DNA of 24,808 bases, from contig BJOX01000138.1 in assembly GCA_009731375.1 (NCBI GenBank), forward strand, positions 467,359 through 492,166, in the 5' to 3' direction. Numbering within the stretch: position 1 is the first letter of the stretch; each line of letters starts with the position of its first letter. Below the pieces are notes generated by a model. That model did no database searches. It saw only the letters and a program-made list of their open reading frames with translations, and was not told the origin of the DNA. The stretch comes from Paulinella micropora (Eukaryota; Cercozoa; Imbricatea; Euglyphida). Made by a program: the position numbers and the translations under genes. Below are positions 1-10,332 of this stretch, one piece after another.

Positions 1-23
1 CATCAGCCATTGACAGAGAAGCA

Positions 24-46
24 CTATTATTATTATTATTATCATT

Positions 47-83
<37 letters not shown>
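24..83. repeat. (ATT)n microsatellite
   Basis: A run of ATT/TAT trinucleotides is broken once by a short CATTAG interruption near position 42-48. It is a simple-sequence tract with no coding potential. It lies in the flank left of the first gap. Confidence 0.9.
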
Positions 84-84
<1 letters not shown>

Positions 85-229
85 ATACCGGTCTATTTCT
101 GGACTTTTCATTGAACATACCGGCCCGTCTGGAAGTGTTGGAACTGCCCTTGCGGGGGTGTCATTAGAGCTTATCGTCAATTCTTCGTACTCCCCTCACG
201 GGTGAGACGATGGAGGCGCATGTGCAGAA
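84..229. other. Unassigned flank left of the first gap
   Basis: This is a short stretch of moderate GC content with no convincing open frame and no match to the other repeats in the window. It could be host DNA beyond the Gypsy 3' LTR or part of that LTR. It does not resemble the candidate LTR at 16728-16964, so I leave it unassigned. Confidence 0.4.
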
Positions 230-895
230 NNNNNNNNNNNNNNNNNNNNNNNNNNNNNNNNNNNNNNNNNNNNNNNNNNNNNNNNNNNNNNNNNNNNNNN
301 NNNNNNNNNNNNNNNNNNNNNNNNNNNNNNNNNNNNNNNNNNNNNNNNNNNNNNNNNNNNNNNNNNNNNNNNNNNNNNNNNNNNNNNNNNNNNNNNNNNN
401 NNNNNNNNNNNNNNNNNNNNNNNNNNNNNNNNNNNNNNNNNNNNNNNNNNNNNNNNNNNNNNNNNNNNNNNNNNNNNNNNNNNNNNNNNNNNNNNNNNNN
501 NNNNNNNNNNNNNNNNNNNNNNNNNNNNNNNNNNNNNNNNNNNNNNNNNNNNNNNNNNNNNNNNNNNNNNNNNNNNNNNNNNNNNNNNNNNNNNNNNNNN
601 NNNNNNNNNNNNNNNNNNNNNNNNNNNNNNNNNNNNNNNNNNNNNNNNNNNNNNNNNNNNNNNNNNNNNNNNNNNNNNNNNNNNNNNNNNNNNNNNNNNN
701 NNNNNNNNNNNNNNNNNNNNNNNNNNNNNNNNNNNNNNNNNNNNNNNNNNNNNNNNNNNNNNNNNNNNNNNNNNNNNNNNNNNNNNNNNNNNNNNNNNNN
801 NNNNNNNNNNNNNNNNNNNNNNNNNNNNNNNNNNNNNNNNNNNNNNNNNNNNNNNNNNNNNNNNNNNNNNNNNNNNNNNNNNNNNNNNNNNNNNN
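230..895. other. Assembly gap (666 N)
   Basis: The bases are all N. The gap begins 7 bases beyond the stop codon of the Gypsy pol reading frame (stop at 903-905 on the minus strand). It therefore probably hides that element's polypurine tract and 3' LTR. Any open frame drawn across it is an artefact. Confidence 0.99.
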
Positions 896-902
896 TTCTT
901 TG

Positions 903-3424
903 TCACTGCCTTCGTCGTCTGGCGCGGATTTCTTTGCCTAGTGGAGGACCACCAACAAAAGTCAGATCAAACTTTGACTGTTCGAGAATGTCCCAGATCT
1001 GATTAGGGATTCCGCCCAACGATAATTCAAAAAAGATATCAAGCACTCCTCTTGGCAGTGTCTGAATGGTCCACGCAGTGTAATCCTTGTCTCTGGGAGT
1101 AATTGTATCATCCCATGTCTCGAGACTTTTTGCGTCTTTATATACTGGCAGATAATGTCTTGCCTTTGGATCCTCAACCGGGTCCATACTTCTCCAGAAC
1201 TGGAGTATCGGTTGTACTATCTTTGCGGCTGATGATATTTTGAGTGTCCGTGTGACACGCATCTGTCGTGGGACCGCCACGACCCGCATCAAGTATAAGT
1301 CTGAGAGAGTGTCATCAGCGACATGTTGTTCCGCTGGTCTCATCAGATAGAAAACATTTTTCACCCATGCGATGGTTGCTATCGCATCGCCTTCCTTCCA
1401 TCGCTCATGGACAATCTCAACGTTGCCCGCGTTTGGGTCAGTGTCCGTCCCCTCCTCCTCCTGGTGGACGTCCTTTGATCTCATCGACCTCATCGCCTTC
1501 CTCGGTTGGTCGTTGATAAGATCATTCCGCGCTCTCCTTAGCTGCGCCTCTGTGATCTTCTCCTTCTTTCCGCTATGCTCTCGCGGAGACTTGGACTGAG
1601 TCCCCACCGCGCTTATGCGGTCAGTCTTCTCCTTGCTGTCCACCTCACTCTCCTCCTTCTCAGCTATCGGTGCCCGATAAGCATCGTCTTGGTCTATGCC
1701 AGCCTCCTTGTGGATGGGCGGCACCTCTTTGAAATCATCCTTCATCCGTTTTAACGCCTCCTCAACGGATTCATCTTCCAGTAAGAAGGGATCATACTTA
1801 ATCAGCCTTCTTACATTCACAATTTGCACCTTCCCTCTACCCCTGATCTTGTAATTCAGAGGTCCCGTCTGTTCCATAATCTGATAAGGTCCTTTCCAGT
1901 GAGTGAACAGCTTAGAGCTGACTCCCTTCGGGACTTGAGGATGGTACAATAGTACAATATCCCCGACCTGGAACTTGATCTGATCCAAGTGCGCTTGTCG
2001 CACCCCTTCAGCATCAGTCTTTCGGCGCTCCGCCTCTCTATGCGCCCTGACTATTTGTTCCGCCTCCATCTTCACTCTAAGTCTCATCCCAAACAACTCA
2101 TCCGCATCCGCCCAAGTGTCTTTTGGGTGAAGGAGCGAAGTCGGGATATCAGGCTCACGCCCATATACTAACTGATATGGCGAGATTGAGCTCTTCGAGC
2201 CTCCTAACGCCGTAGAGGGTAGACAGTTCATTGCAAACGCAAATGATGGTGCTGCCTCGACCCATGCTCTTTGATTCTCCTTCTTCGTGCAATACATCTT
2301 TAGCGAGGCTTTGAGGGGTCTGTGTACCCGCTCGATTTTCCCATTTGCTCGCGGGTTATAGGCAGTAACATATTGCCATTTCATCCCGTAATACTTAGAT
2401 AGTTTGTCGATGACCTCGTTATTAAAGTCCGAGCCTCGATCAGAACATATCTTTCTTGGTACTCCGATCTGTGAGATGATCCTATCGATCAGCGCCTCGG
2501 CCGTCGTCTTGCCGGTAACGTCTTTGACAGGGATGATCCACACATAGTTGGTGGCTCTGTCAATAGCCGTAAGGAGGTATTTGTAACCATCCTTCGATTC
2601 TGGGAAAGGTCCCACATGATCAATGTGTATAAACTCAAACATCCCCGCATGAAGAGGAAATTCGCCAATCAGGCCGAAATTTGCCTTCAGTGGTGTTTTG
2701 TTTATCTTGCACGGGATGCATGCATCCACCGCCTGATCTATCTCCTCCTTCATCTTCTTCCACCAGAATCGCCTCGCTACGAACATATGAGTTCGTTGTC
2801 GACCCGGATGCGCCAAAAGTGGGCAATTGTGGGCTGCGACAAATATAAATCGTCTCAGACTCTCCGGTACCCAAAGGGTCCATTTGTCCGGCTGTGACGC
2901 ATAGCGACCGTGAAGGCCCTTGTACCACAGTAGACCATCTCTCCATCCCATCTCCTTCATCTGATCTTTGATCGCTTTCGTCATCCGTAGCTCATCCGGG
3001 TTCTGATATAACTGTATCAGTTCTTTAAACTCCGGATCTTGAGCCTGTTGTTGCCTCCATGCGGTAGGCGAGGCTATATGGATAGTACCATCTTCTAGCC
3101 GTACCCCGATTCTTTCCGGGTCATCGTCTAGGTCACTTCTCCGCTCTTGAGGAGGCTCCGCATAAACTTCCTGCGTCTCCTCTTCCTCTCTTATGTTCGC
3201 CTTCGCATTCTCATATACCTCATAGGACCACTCAGCGTCCTCCTGGGTATGTAGCTCACAACATATCCCGTGATCCGGGCCTTGTGGACTGTACCGTAGA
3301 CCTGTGCGGTCATATCGGACTCCACTCGCCATCTCCATCGCCTCAATGTGGCTGACCTCATACACCTTGTCAATGGACAAGTCTTCCATCTCCACCGTGG
3401 ACAACAACGCCGATACTTCTGTAG
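903..3424 (-). CDS. Gypsy pol, integrase half with long C-terminal extension
   Basis: This is the integrase part of the Gypsy polyprotein, which inserts element cDNA into the chromosome. A zinc-binding HHCC module (H-x4-type HNCPLLAH, then CIPC) lies near 2700-2860. The catalytic core follows with its three acidic residues: D in IHIDHVGPF (about 2625), D in CSDRGSDF (about 2440) and E in NGKIERVH (about 2335). A GPY/F-type module (HWKGPYQI) is near 1890. About 280 residues then follow (1740-903), charged at first and more hydrophobic at the end. I recognise no chromodomain or other known domain there. The frame is one base out of register with the RNase H frame upstream, so this half is either a broken continuation or made by frameshifting. 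The first ATG in this frame is at 3407, but the sequence ahead of it is also coding-like, so it need not be a true start. Confidence 0.85.
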
Positions 3425-6274
3425 CCTAGAGAGGCTATCAGCGACCACATTTCGCTTTCCCGGTAGATGGACCATTGTAAAATCGAAACAAGACAAGAAC
3501 GCTTGCCACCGCGCCAGCCGTCCAGTCTGTTTATGATTCATCAACCATAACAGGTTATGATGATCAGTTCTGACAGTAAATTGAGGTCCTCCCCACAAAT
3601 ACTCTCTGAGCCTCTTGAGGGCCCATACTACCGCCAACGCCTCTCTTTGCCTTGTGCAATAGTTTCTCTCCGCCGCACACAACTTCCTACTAATAAACAT
3701 GATTGGGCGTAATTTCTTCTCCTCATCCTCTTGTTGTAATACAGCCCCAATCGCAAACTTAGATGCGTCTGTATCGACTACGAATTGTTTCGTAAAGTCG
3801 GGCATCGTTAACACCAGTCCTCCGTCTTTCGGGTCTTTGTAAATGAGATCTTTGAGCGCATGAAACGCTTGCAAAGCCTCTTCGTCCCACTTCTCAAAGT
3901 CTCCAAAATCTATCATTTTCTCCACTTTAGCCCGTGTTGCACCCCAATCGGGTATAAACTGGCTATAGTATTGCGCCATCGCAAGGAATGAGTGCAATTC
4001 AGTGCGGTTCTTCGGTATCGGTCGATTCATAATCTCCTCCCTCTTCTCTTTGGATATCGAGACTCGATTATGGGAGATCTCGTACCCTAAGTATGTCACA
4101 CTCGTCTTGGCAAGTTGACACTTCTTTAGATTGCACTTCAGGCCAAAAGCTCCGATGCGCCTGAATATATCGGACAAATGATCGATATGCTCCTCCATTG
4201 TGTTAGAGTATACGATAATGTCATCGATATAGCAAAATGCATATTCTCCCGCCTTCTGTCCCCGCCTTCTCATAAAGCCACCGTCAGACAAATCATCGTA
4301 CTGACTGCTCAACATCTTCTGCATCGCCTTCTGGAAAAGTCCTGGGGCTTGCTTGAGGCCCATCGGAAGCACTTTCCATTGGTATATTTCCATACCCACC
4401 ACAAACGCCGTCAGCCATCTGGACTTTTCCTCCAGTGGTATCTGCCAGAAGCCATTCTTAAGGTCAATGACCGAATAGAATTTTGCATTCCGCAGTACTC
4501 TCCTTCCTTCTTCTAATGTCGGGAGAGGATTTCTCTCTTCCTCCAGCACCTTGTTAACACGAGCATAGTTAACTGTCAGGCGCCATTCTCCTCCTGGCTT
4601 CGGCACTATTCTCGGTTGTGAGACTATTGGAGATGTTGATCTCTCAATAAAGTCCTCATTGAGCAGCTGTCTTGCTAGCTCCTCCGCTATCTTCGCCTCA
4701 TGTATACTCAAATTCGCCCTTCGTGGTGCCGGTGACGGCTCCGCACCCGGTATTTTGTAAATAACCGCAGTGAAATCTTCAGGCTTGACACCACCTGGAT
4801 GTGGAGGGTCAAAAATTTCCTTGTTCGCCTCTAATTTGGCTTTCAAAAGCTCCTTCTCCTTCTCCGTGCCTACTCCTTCTTCCAATATTTTCCTCGCCGC
4901 CTCTTGAAAATCTTCATCAGTGATCTTCTTATGTTGCTTGAGGGGTTCTCTGTCCTCCTCCAAGCCTAAGTCCTCTTCCGAGACATCATCTAGGCCCGTT
5001 TTTTCATACGTGACCATGTCCGGCTCATCATCTTTACCGAGCTCCACCAGCATGTCAATGAGTCTCGCGTATTGCCAAGGAGCCTTACGGGTGTAAAAAC
5101 CATCAAAGCATGTGAATGCTTGCGGTATCAATCTCAACTTGTCGAGGTCTCTGAGCTTCCGCTTGTATGCACTGCTCTGCTCACGAGTTCCCATACGACA
5201 AGCCACCACTAGCTGTTGCTTGCGAGAGGGTACCGGTATAGGATGATCAATAAGCCGGTCCCTTATTTCCTGCGCCCATATCGCCTTCTCATTATATGGC
5301 AGGATAATAGTATACGGCTTATTATTTTCGAATAAAGTCCGTAAGCATTTCTTCACTTCAGACAGTGAACGCGGCCACGTGGGCTCGTCACCCCAGAAAT
5401 CAGTAATAAAACTTTTAATAGTTTCTGGTGGAGTATCCGGGATTCGCCCCGTTCTCCTTGGTACAAACGCCTCCCTTTTTTCTTCTCCTACTTTCGCATG
5501 GAAACAGTATCCGTTAGTAATATGGACATCTGTTCCTACTCCTTCCGCGAATCTCGCCAACGACGGGCTTCTTTGTGCGACACATATAATCTCCTCCTTT
5601 CGCTTCTCGATTAAGTCATCAATAGACTTTTTGTCCCAATGGCATGTCGGAACTGTGACAGTGCACACTTGGGATTCCCAATTGTCGGTCCAGGACAGTT
5701 CATCCGGTCTTACGACATGGGGGTGAACGTACACCTCAAGTGCCTCATGTGCGATGGCCATCTTTTTGTGATCCGTCGCTAGACTCAGCTCATAAGCCTC
5801 ATAAGAGTCAGTAGCGTTGAAGGGATCAATATCGTTCTTTTCTCCTCTTTTTACTCCATATATCACTCGCCGTGCGGCGCAATCAATCACAGCCCCCATC
5901 GTAGCCAATTGGTCATACGATAGTAATATTGACCCGTGGTAACCGGGGACGACATAAAGGTCCATGCGGTATACTCGTGCGGATTTTAATTTAAAGGTCA
6001 GTGTGATGATTCCCGTGATGACCGTCCGGCTACCCACTCCCTTCAGAGTGCCAGTCGAATTTTTCATATTTCCGTCCACCCAGTCCCGGTATAGATTTAA
6101 AAACTTCCGGTCGACAATATTAATATTCGCCATCGTATCATTACCAACTTTTAATATTGTCTTCAATGTTTCACAATAAAGTTCCGTATAACACAGAGCA
6201 TCGGGCATGTGTACATTGACTGCGAGAACAAGAACTTTACGTTCCAAATTTTGGAGTCTTGTCTCTAAGTTTTT
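3425..6274 (-). CDS. Gypsy pol, protease-RT-RNase H half (5' truncated)
   Basis: A retropepsin-like region starts the frame. Its active site reads NDTMANI (about 6150-6130), with Met where D-T/S-G is expected. The downstream protease strand (VVPGYHGSILLSYDQL) is well kept. About 300 residues of unassigned linker follow. The RT has DLKNGFWQIPL and the YIDD box at 4231-4220. RNase H keeps all four acidic positions (VVDTDASKFAIG, QREALAVVWAL, RTDHHNLLWL, NVVADSLSR). There is no ATG near the 5' end: the open frame runs back to the Copia LTR boundary at 6274, and its first residues (LETRLQNLERKV) look like a coiled coil that once continued upstream. The insertion cut the gene here. The frame passes a one-base shift near 3424 and then runs out of register. 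Confidence 0.88.
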
Positions 6275-6572
6275 CTTTATATCATATTCTTTTGTAGAAT
6301 AGAATTGGTAATTGTAATGCGATGGGCAGTGTAGAATTCACAATTGAGGATTTAAGTTTACTGTTAGGACTGACGCTAGGTAAGTGGACTTGAATAATTT
6401 CATTAAGACTGATTATGACAATTGCAGTAATTAGGACAGGACACGCGTCTTCAGAACGCGCTAGTTGTACCTCAATCTGTGTTTCAATAAAGTATTTCAG
6501 ATTTGCCAAATCTAGCAAGTCAGTAAGTGCTCCGGTCTTGAACACTGTTCAAGTCAAGTATTAAGTATAAAG
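6275..6572 (+). repeat. Copia 5' LTR
   Basis: This is a direct repeat of 12387-12684 with the same length and three substitutions. The ends form a short inverted pair, CTTTATA at the left and TATAAAG at the right, instead of the usual TG...CA. An AATAAA signal lies at 6486-6491. The 3' boundary is provisional because the right-hand copy runs into a gap one base later. If the boundary is right, only four bases separate the LTR from the gag ATG at 6577. Confidence 0.88.
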
Positions 6573-6576
6573 GGTT

Positions 6577-7560
6577 ATGTCCTCTTCTGCGCTGAAGGAT
6601 GCTGCGACCGCTGTTCTACAAGTGAAGGCGCCTACTTTCAAGGACGGTGTATCGGGACGGAGCTGGGATGATTGGTTTGCGCAAGTTCGGGCGGACCTCG
6701 CGTCGATCGAGTGCTGGGAGTATGTGAAGCCGCTGGCGGAAGTACTTCTATGGCGCGCTGAGGTTGAAGCAGAGCTTCGGGCGGAGGCCAAGGAAGCGAA
6801 GGATGGTGCGGCGAGGCAGCGACGTGGGGATGCTGACAACAAGCAACAAGACCAGAAGCATGACCTAACTCCAGTTCAACGGAGGAGGATCACGGCCAGA
6901 AGGGCTCAAGTGTTCATGTGGCTGTACAAGGGCTTGGAGTACGGATCTGCGTCGGAGCGCATCGTCCGGCATCTAGTAAGGGAGGAACAGCTGCGACCGG
7001 AGGAATCAATGAGGCTGCTCCGGCAACGGTACCAAGGGAACGATGCTCATCAGAAGCAACAGAAGAACAACTTGGTGAGCGCATGGAAGTTTAATTGCAA
7101 AGAAGACTTGCGAGCGCAACTGAGCGATTTTGAGTCGCACTGCCAATTTCTGGAGGATCATGGCGAACCGATTAGTGCGACGATGAGAATGCAGTTTATT
7201 AAAACTGCACTTGGTAAGTGTGAGCACAAACATCTGTGGAAAACTTTCTTGGATGCTCAAGTCGCTACGCCCTCAGCTACATGGAATGAGTTCAAGCTGC
7301 TCTTCGAACGAAGAGTGATTGCGAACGAGGTATTGGTCAAGGAAGAAAGGGCGTTGGGTACGGCGATGGTTGCTACGCAGCAGCAACGGTCGAAGGAAGC
7401 ACCGGCGAGAGAAGGAAGAAAGCTGGAATGCTACAACTGTGGGAATCCTCACAAATACTTTACCTGCACGATCAAGTGCAGAATCCCTGGGCATGATCAC
7501 CAAGGGAGGAGATGTCCGACGCTCAAGGATCGGTACAGGAAGAAACTGCCTTCAGAATGA
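6577..7560 (+). CDS. Copia Gag (UBN2-like capsid with zinc knuckle)
   Basis: This 327-residue structural protein should form the virus-like particle and bind element RNA. The N-terminal half, including WDDWFAQVRADL and the following helices, resembles the Gag/UBN2 capsid of Copia elements. Near the C-terminus, at residues 285-297, is a CCHC-like knuckle spaced C-x2-C-x3-H-x4-C, one residue shorter than the usual x4 loop. A second Cys/His cluster (CRIPGHDHQGRRC) follows without a complete CCHC pattern. The start is the first ATG after the LTR. The frame ends at a single TGA (7558-7560), and the pol frame continues directly in the same register. The frame is intact over its whole length. Confidence 0.85.
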   Translation: MSSSALKDAATAVLQVKAPTFKDGVSGRSWDDWFAQVRADLASIECWEYVKPLAEVLLWRAEVEAELRAEAKEAKDGAARQRRGDADNKQQDQKHDLTPVQRRRITARRAQVFMWLYKGLEYGSASERIVRHLVREEQLRPEESMRLLRQRYQGNDAHQKQQKNNLVSAWKFNCKEDLRAQLSDFESHCQFLEDHGEPISATMRMQFIKTALGKCEHKHLWKTFLDAQVATPSATWNEFKLLFERRVIANEVLVKEERALGTAMVATQQQRSKEAPAREGRKLECYNCGNPHKYFTCTIKCRIPGHDHQGRRCPTLKDRYRKKLPSE

Positions 7561-10332
7561 AACCAGAAGCAGAACGCAGGCCAAAAGCCAAGCGGAAGCG
7601 GAAGTGTGGCTCAGAACAATGTGAAGCCGGGCGATAAAGCTGGCAAGAAGAAAGCCAACGGAGGGATGCAGGGCGTATCGTGTCTTGCAGCCACATCGAA
7701 CAGCATGGAGGTTCGGAGAACGTTGGATGCATACTGGGCACCGGCAGCCGATGGGGAAGGCTTGGTCAGGGTTGTGGAGAAAAGGAGGGCGTTTGCGTTC
7801 ATGGCGTCGACCAATCCTATCATCTACATGGGCGAGGAGGAAAAAGTAATACCGGGCGACACGAGCAACGGAAAGGTTAATGTGGCGGATTTCTGGACAT
7901 GCTTTAACAATGCATGCCTGAGCGAGCTGCGTTATTGGAGATGGTACTACAACTTTCGCGTGGTGCCAGACGACTGGGAGACGTATGTGAAAGGCCTCGA
8001 GAGGGAGGTGGGAATTGACACTCCGGAGGCGATACTGCAGCGGGTCCCGAGAGAATGTGAGTTCTGTGCACTGGCTGCGAAGAAGAAGTGTGGCCACTGC
8101 AAGATGGCGTACTACTGTGGCCGATGGTGTCAACGACAGGACTGGCCAACTCACAAGGTCTTCTGCAAGCTCACTCAGACGGAGGAGGTCAAATCGACGT
8201 GGAAGGCGGTGTTGGAGAATGAGGCGTCGGCACCAGGACGTGGGTTCGGTGGACACGCGTCGACGATAGCTGTGATGCGGGCGGACATGGCATATCAGAG
8301 GATGCTTCGATTCTTTCACGAAGGACTAACCGCTGGCAAGACCAAACTGATGCCAAGGTACAACCGTGATCTAAGGATGCAACCAACTGAAGAAGTAATG
8401 GAGTGGATAGACATCAGCTGGGAGGCGCTCATGGAGGCTTTACAGTTGGCCGTGAATGACAACGAGAGGATGCTCCTTCGAGAGAGAGCGCGACAGTTTC
8501 CCCCGCAGTACGCAATTGGGGAAGAAAAGGAGTCGATGGGAGGGACGACTACTTTGCCTGGTCGAAGGGAAGAGGACCAGACGGGTCCGGGAGCGGTTGT
8601 ACGACAGCTACAAGAGGGAACGGAAGCGGCGACTGCACCGGCAGTGAGGGTGGTCGGGGCATGGAATGAAATGCAAACGACCATCACTGTTGGGGACACT
8701 GCCGAGGAAGCTTTGACTGGTGGGGACGAGAACGAGTTGGGGACGGAAGTGGCTGCGGAGGAAAGGAAACCGCCGAACACGCCGGTGAGAGATGACCCTG
8801 CAGGCATGATGGCAGTCGATGGGGGAGATGAGAAAGATGGGGTGTCGATCTACCTCGATAGTGGGTCTACAAAACATCTTGTACCTGATGAATCGATGCT
8901 GCGGGAGAAGGAGGACGAGTGGCTGGATCTCCGCGGGATCGATGGACCTACAAAGGCGACTGCAATGGGAAAGATGGGATTTGTGGGAGTGACGGGTGAG
9001 GATGGTCCTCAAGATGTAACGATGGCTGAGGCGTACTGCTTGGAAACGCTCGATCGCGTGCTAGTCTCCGCCGGACAACTACAGAGGAAAGGCTATGGTA
9101 ATACTATTGTGCTGCAAGGGGACGGTTTTTTCGTTGCAAGAAAGATAATTGACCTGCGTCCCGGCGAGAAGTTATTGGTAGGCGACTTCGATCAGGAGAC
9201 CTGCCAATACAAGTTCAGGACTTGGCAAACAAAGAAGGACAGAGATGGGGGAGAAGCACCTTCTCATGCTGGCCCATCTGCGTTCTGGACGGCGCCAATG
9301 AGTCCTACAACGAGTGTGGACATACAAAAGCTGCATGATGTCTTCCACTTTGGAGAGGCAATGGGGAGGCAGTTTGTGAAGATGAATAATATTACCTTGA
9401 AGGGGAAGGCATCGTGGGCGGACCACTCCTGTTCATCGTGTCAAACAACAAAGATAAAGAAGCATGCCAACTACGCAGGGGCATCGCTTACTGTGCGAGA
9501 GGGCTGGGGAAGATTGGAGTGGCGACGGCACAGGGAAGATACAGTTCCCTATGTATGGAGACACACCGTGTACTGTAATGTGTTTGTGGATAACGTGACT
9601 GGACTGATACGCAACTATTGGAGCAAGACGAGGGAACAGGAGGGTGTTCTGAAGCAGTTGCAACAACTACAAGCACGGTCAGCAACGCAGACGGGGAACA
9701 AGATGAAGAAGTTCAGAACAGATAAAGAGTGGATAGCTACGAGCATAAAAGAGCGACTGCAAAAGACAGGTGTGGAGAGGCAACTGCCTGTGAGAAATGA
9801 TCCCAACAAGGATGCTTATGCGGAGGCAGCGATAAAGGTGGTTTTCGGTCTGGCGACTACTCTACTGGTAGCGAGGTCGGTTCCGGTCTACTTCCTACCG
9901 TTGGCAGTGGACTATGCTGTCTTCTTGCTCAATTTGCAGGGGAGGGCGGGGACGAATGTGTCAAGATATGAAGCATTCTACAAGAGGCCGCCTCCCCACC
10001 ACTCAGTTCTACACCCCTTCGGATGTATGTGTGTCTTCTACAAGGAGGGCAAGAAAGGGGAAGAGAAAGGGGAGCCTGGTGTCTTCATGGGGGTTAATGT
10101 GGAGCAGTCGGCGTATTTAGTGTGGAGTTTCTACGAAGGGAGGCTCAAGACTACGGCTGACATCATGGTAAGAGACCCAACAACTCATGGATGGCCTACA
10201 CTTTATCCAACGAGCAAAATGGCGAGGTCTCCCCAGCACTTGTTTCACAGTGCAACCGTTGTACGGGAAAAAGATGCAGAAATGACTGGAACACCGGCAA
10301 ATTTTTCACGGACGACGAGTGGGAGGTGGTAA
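7561..10332 (+). CDS. Copia polyprotein: MYND finger, protease, integrase
   Basis: The frame is in register with gag and begins right after its TGA. There is no good ATG; a GTG lies at 7606. Counting from 7606, residues 151-187 form a complete MYND zinc finger (CEFC, CGHC, YYCGRWC, HKVFC). MYND fingers normally bind proline-rich peptides in cellular regulators, so its place here is unusual. The aspartic protease motif YLDSGSTKHLV has its Asp at residue 418. A GAG-pre-integrase zinc module follows (KLHDVFHFG, then CSSCQ). The integrase core shows D in FRTDKEW and E in AYAEAAIK. The first catalytic Asp is not evident: the expected place reads WGRLEWRRH. A Copia-type module (HPFGCMCVF, GVFMGV) closes the integrase. 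The frame ends at a stop where a neighbouring frame seems to continue. Confidence 0.85.
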   Translation, partial: NQKQNAGQKPSGSGSVAQNNVKPGDKAGKKKANGGMQGVSCLAATSNSMEVRRTLDAYWAPAADGEGLVRVVEKRRAFAFMASTNPIIYMGEEEKVIPGDTSNGKVNVADFWTCFNNACLSELRYWRWYYNFRVVPDDWETYVKGLEREVGIDTPEAILQRVPRECEFCALAAKKKCGHCKMAYYCGRWCQRQDWPTHKVFCKLTQTEEVKSTWKAVLENEASAPGRGFGGHASTIAVMRADMAYQRMLRFFHEGLTAGKTKLMPRYNRDLRMQPTEEVMEWIDISWEALMEALQLAVNDNERMLLRERARQFPPQYAIGEEKESMGGTTTLPGRREEDQTGPGAVVRQLQEGTEAATAPAVRVVGAWNEMQTTITVGDTAEEALTGGDENELGTEVAAEERKPPNTPVRDDPAGMMAVDGGDEKDGVSIYLDSGSTKHLVPDESMLREKEDEWLDLRGIDGPTKATAMGKMGFVGVTGEDGPQDVTMAEAYCLETLDRVLVSAGQLQRKGYGNTIVLQGDGFFVARKIIDLRPGEKLLVGDFDQETCQYKFRTWQTKKDRDGGEAPSHAGPSAFWTAPMSPTTSVDIQKLHDVFHFGEAMGRQFVKMNNITLKGKASWADHSCSSCQTTKIKKHANYAGASLTVREGWGRLEWRRHREDTVPYVWRHTVYCNVFVDNVTGLIRNYWSKTREQEGVLKQLQQLQARSATQTGNKMKKFRTDKEWIATSIKERLQKTGVERQLPVRNDPNKDAYAEAAIKVVFGLATTLLVARSVPVYFLPLAVDYAVFLLNLQGRAGTNVSRYEAFYKRPPPHHSVLHPFGCMCVFYKEGKKGEEKGEPGVFMGVNVEQSAYLVWSFYEGRLKTTADIMVRDPTTHGWPTLYPTSKMARSPQHLFHSATVVREKDAEMTGTPANFSRTTSGRW

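Noticed and set aside
24-83. A CRISPR-like or telomere-like array
   Set aside because: It is a plain trinucleotide repeat with no spacers or telomere unit.
196-1002. Open frames spanning the first gap
   Set aside because: They consist almost wholly of N and have no supported residues.
6282-6545. An 87-codon frame present in both Copia LTRs
   Set aside because: It recurs because the LTR is duplicated. It lacks a protein signature, and the LTR should be noncoding.
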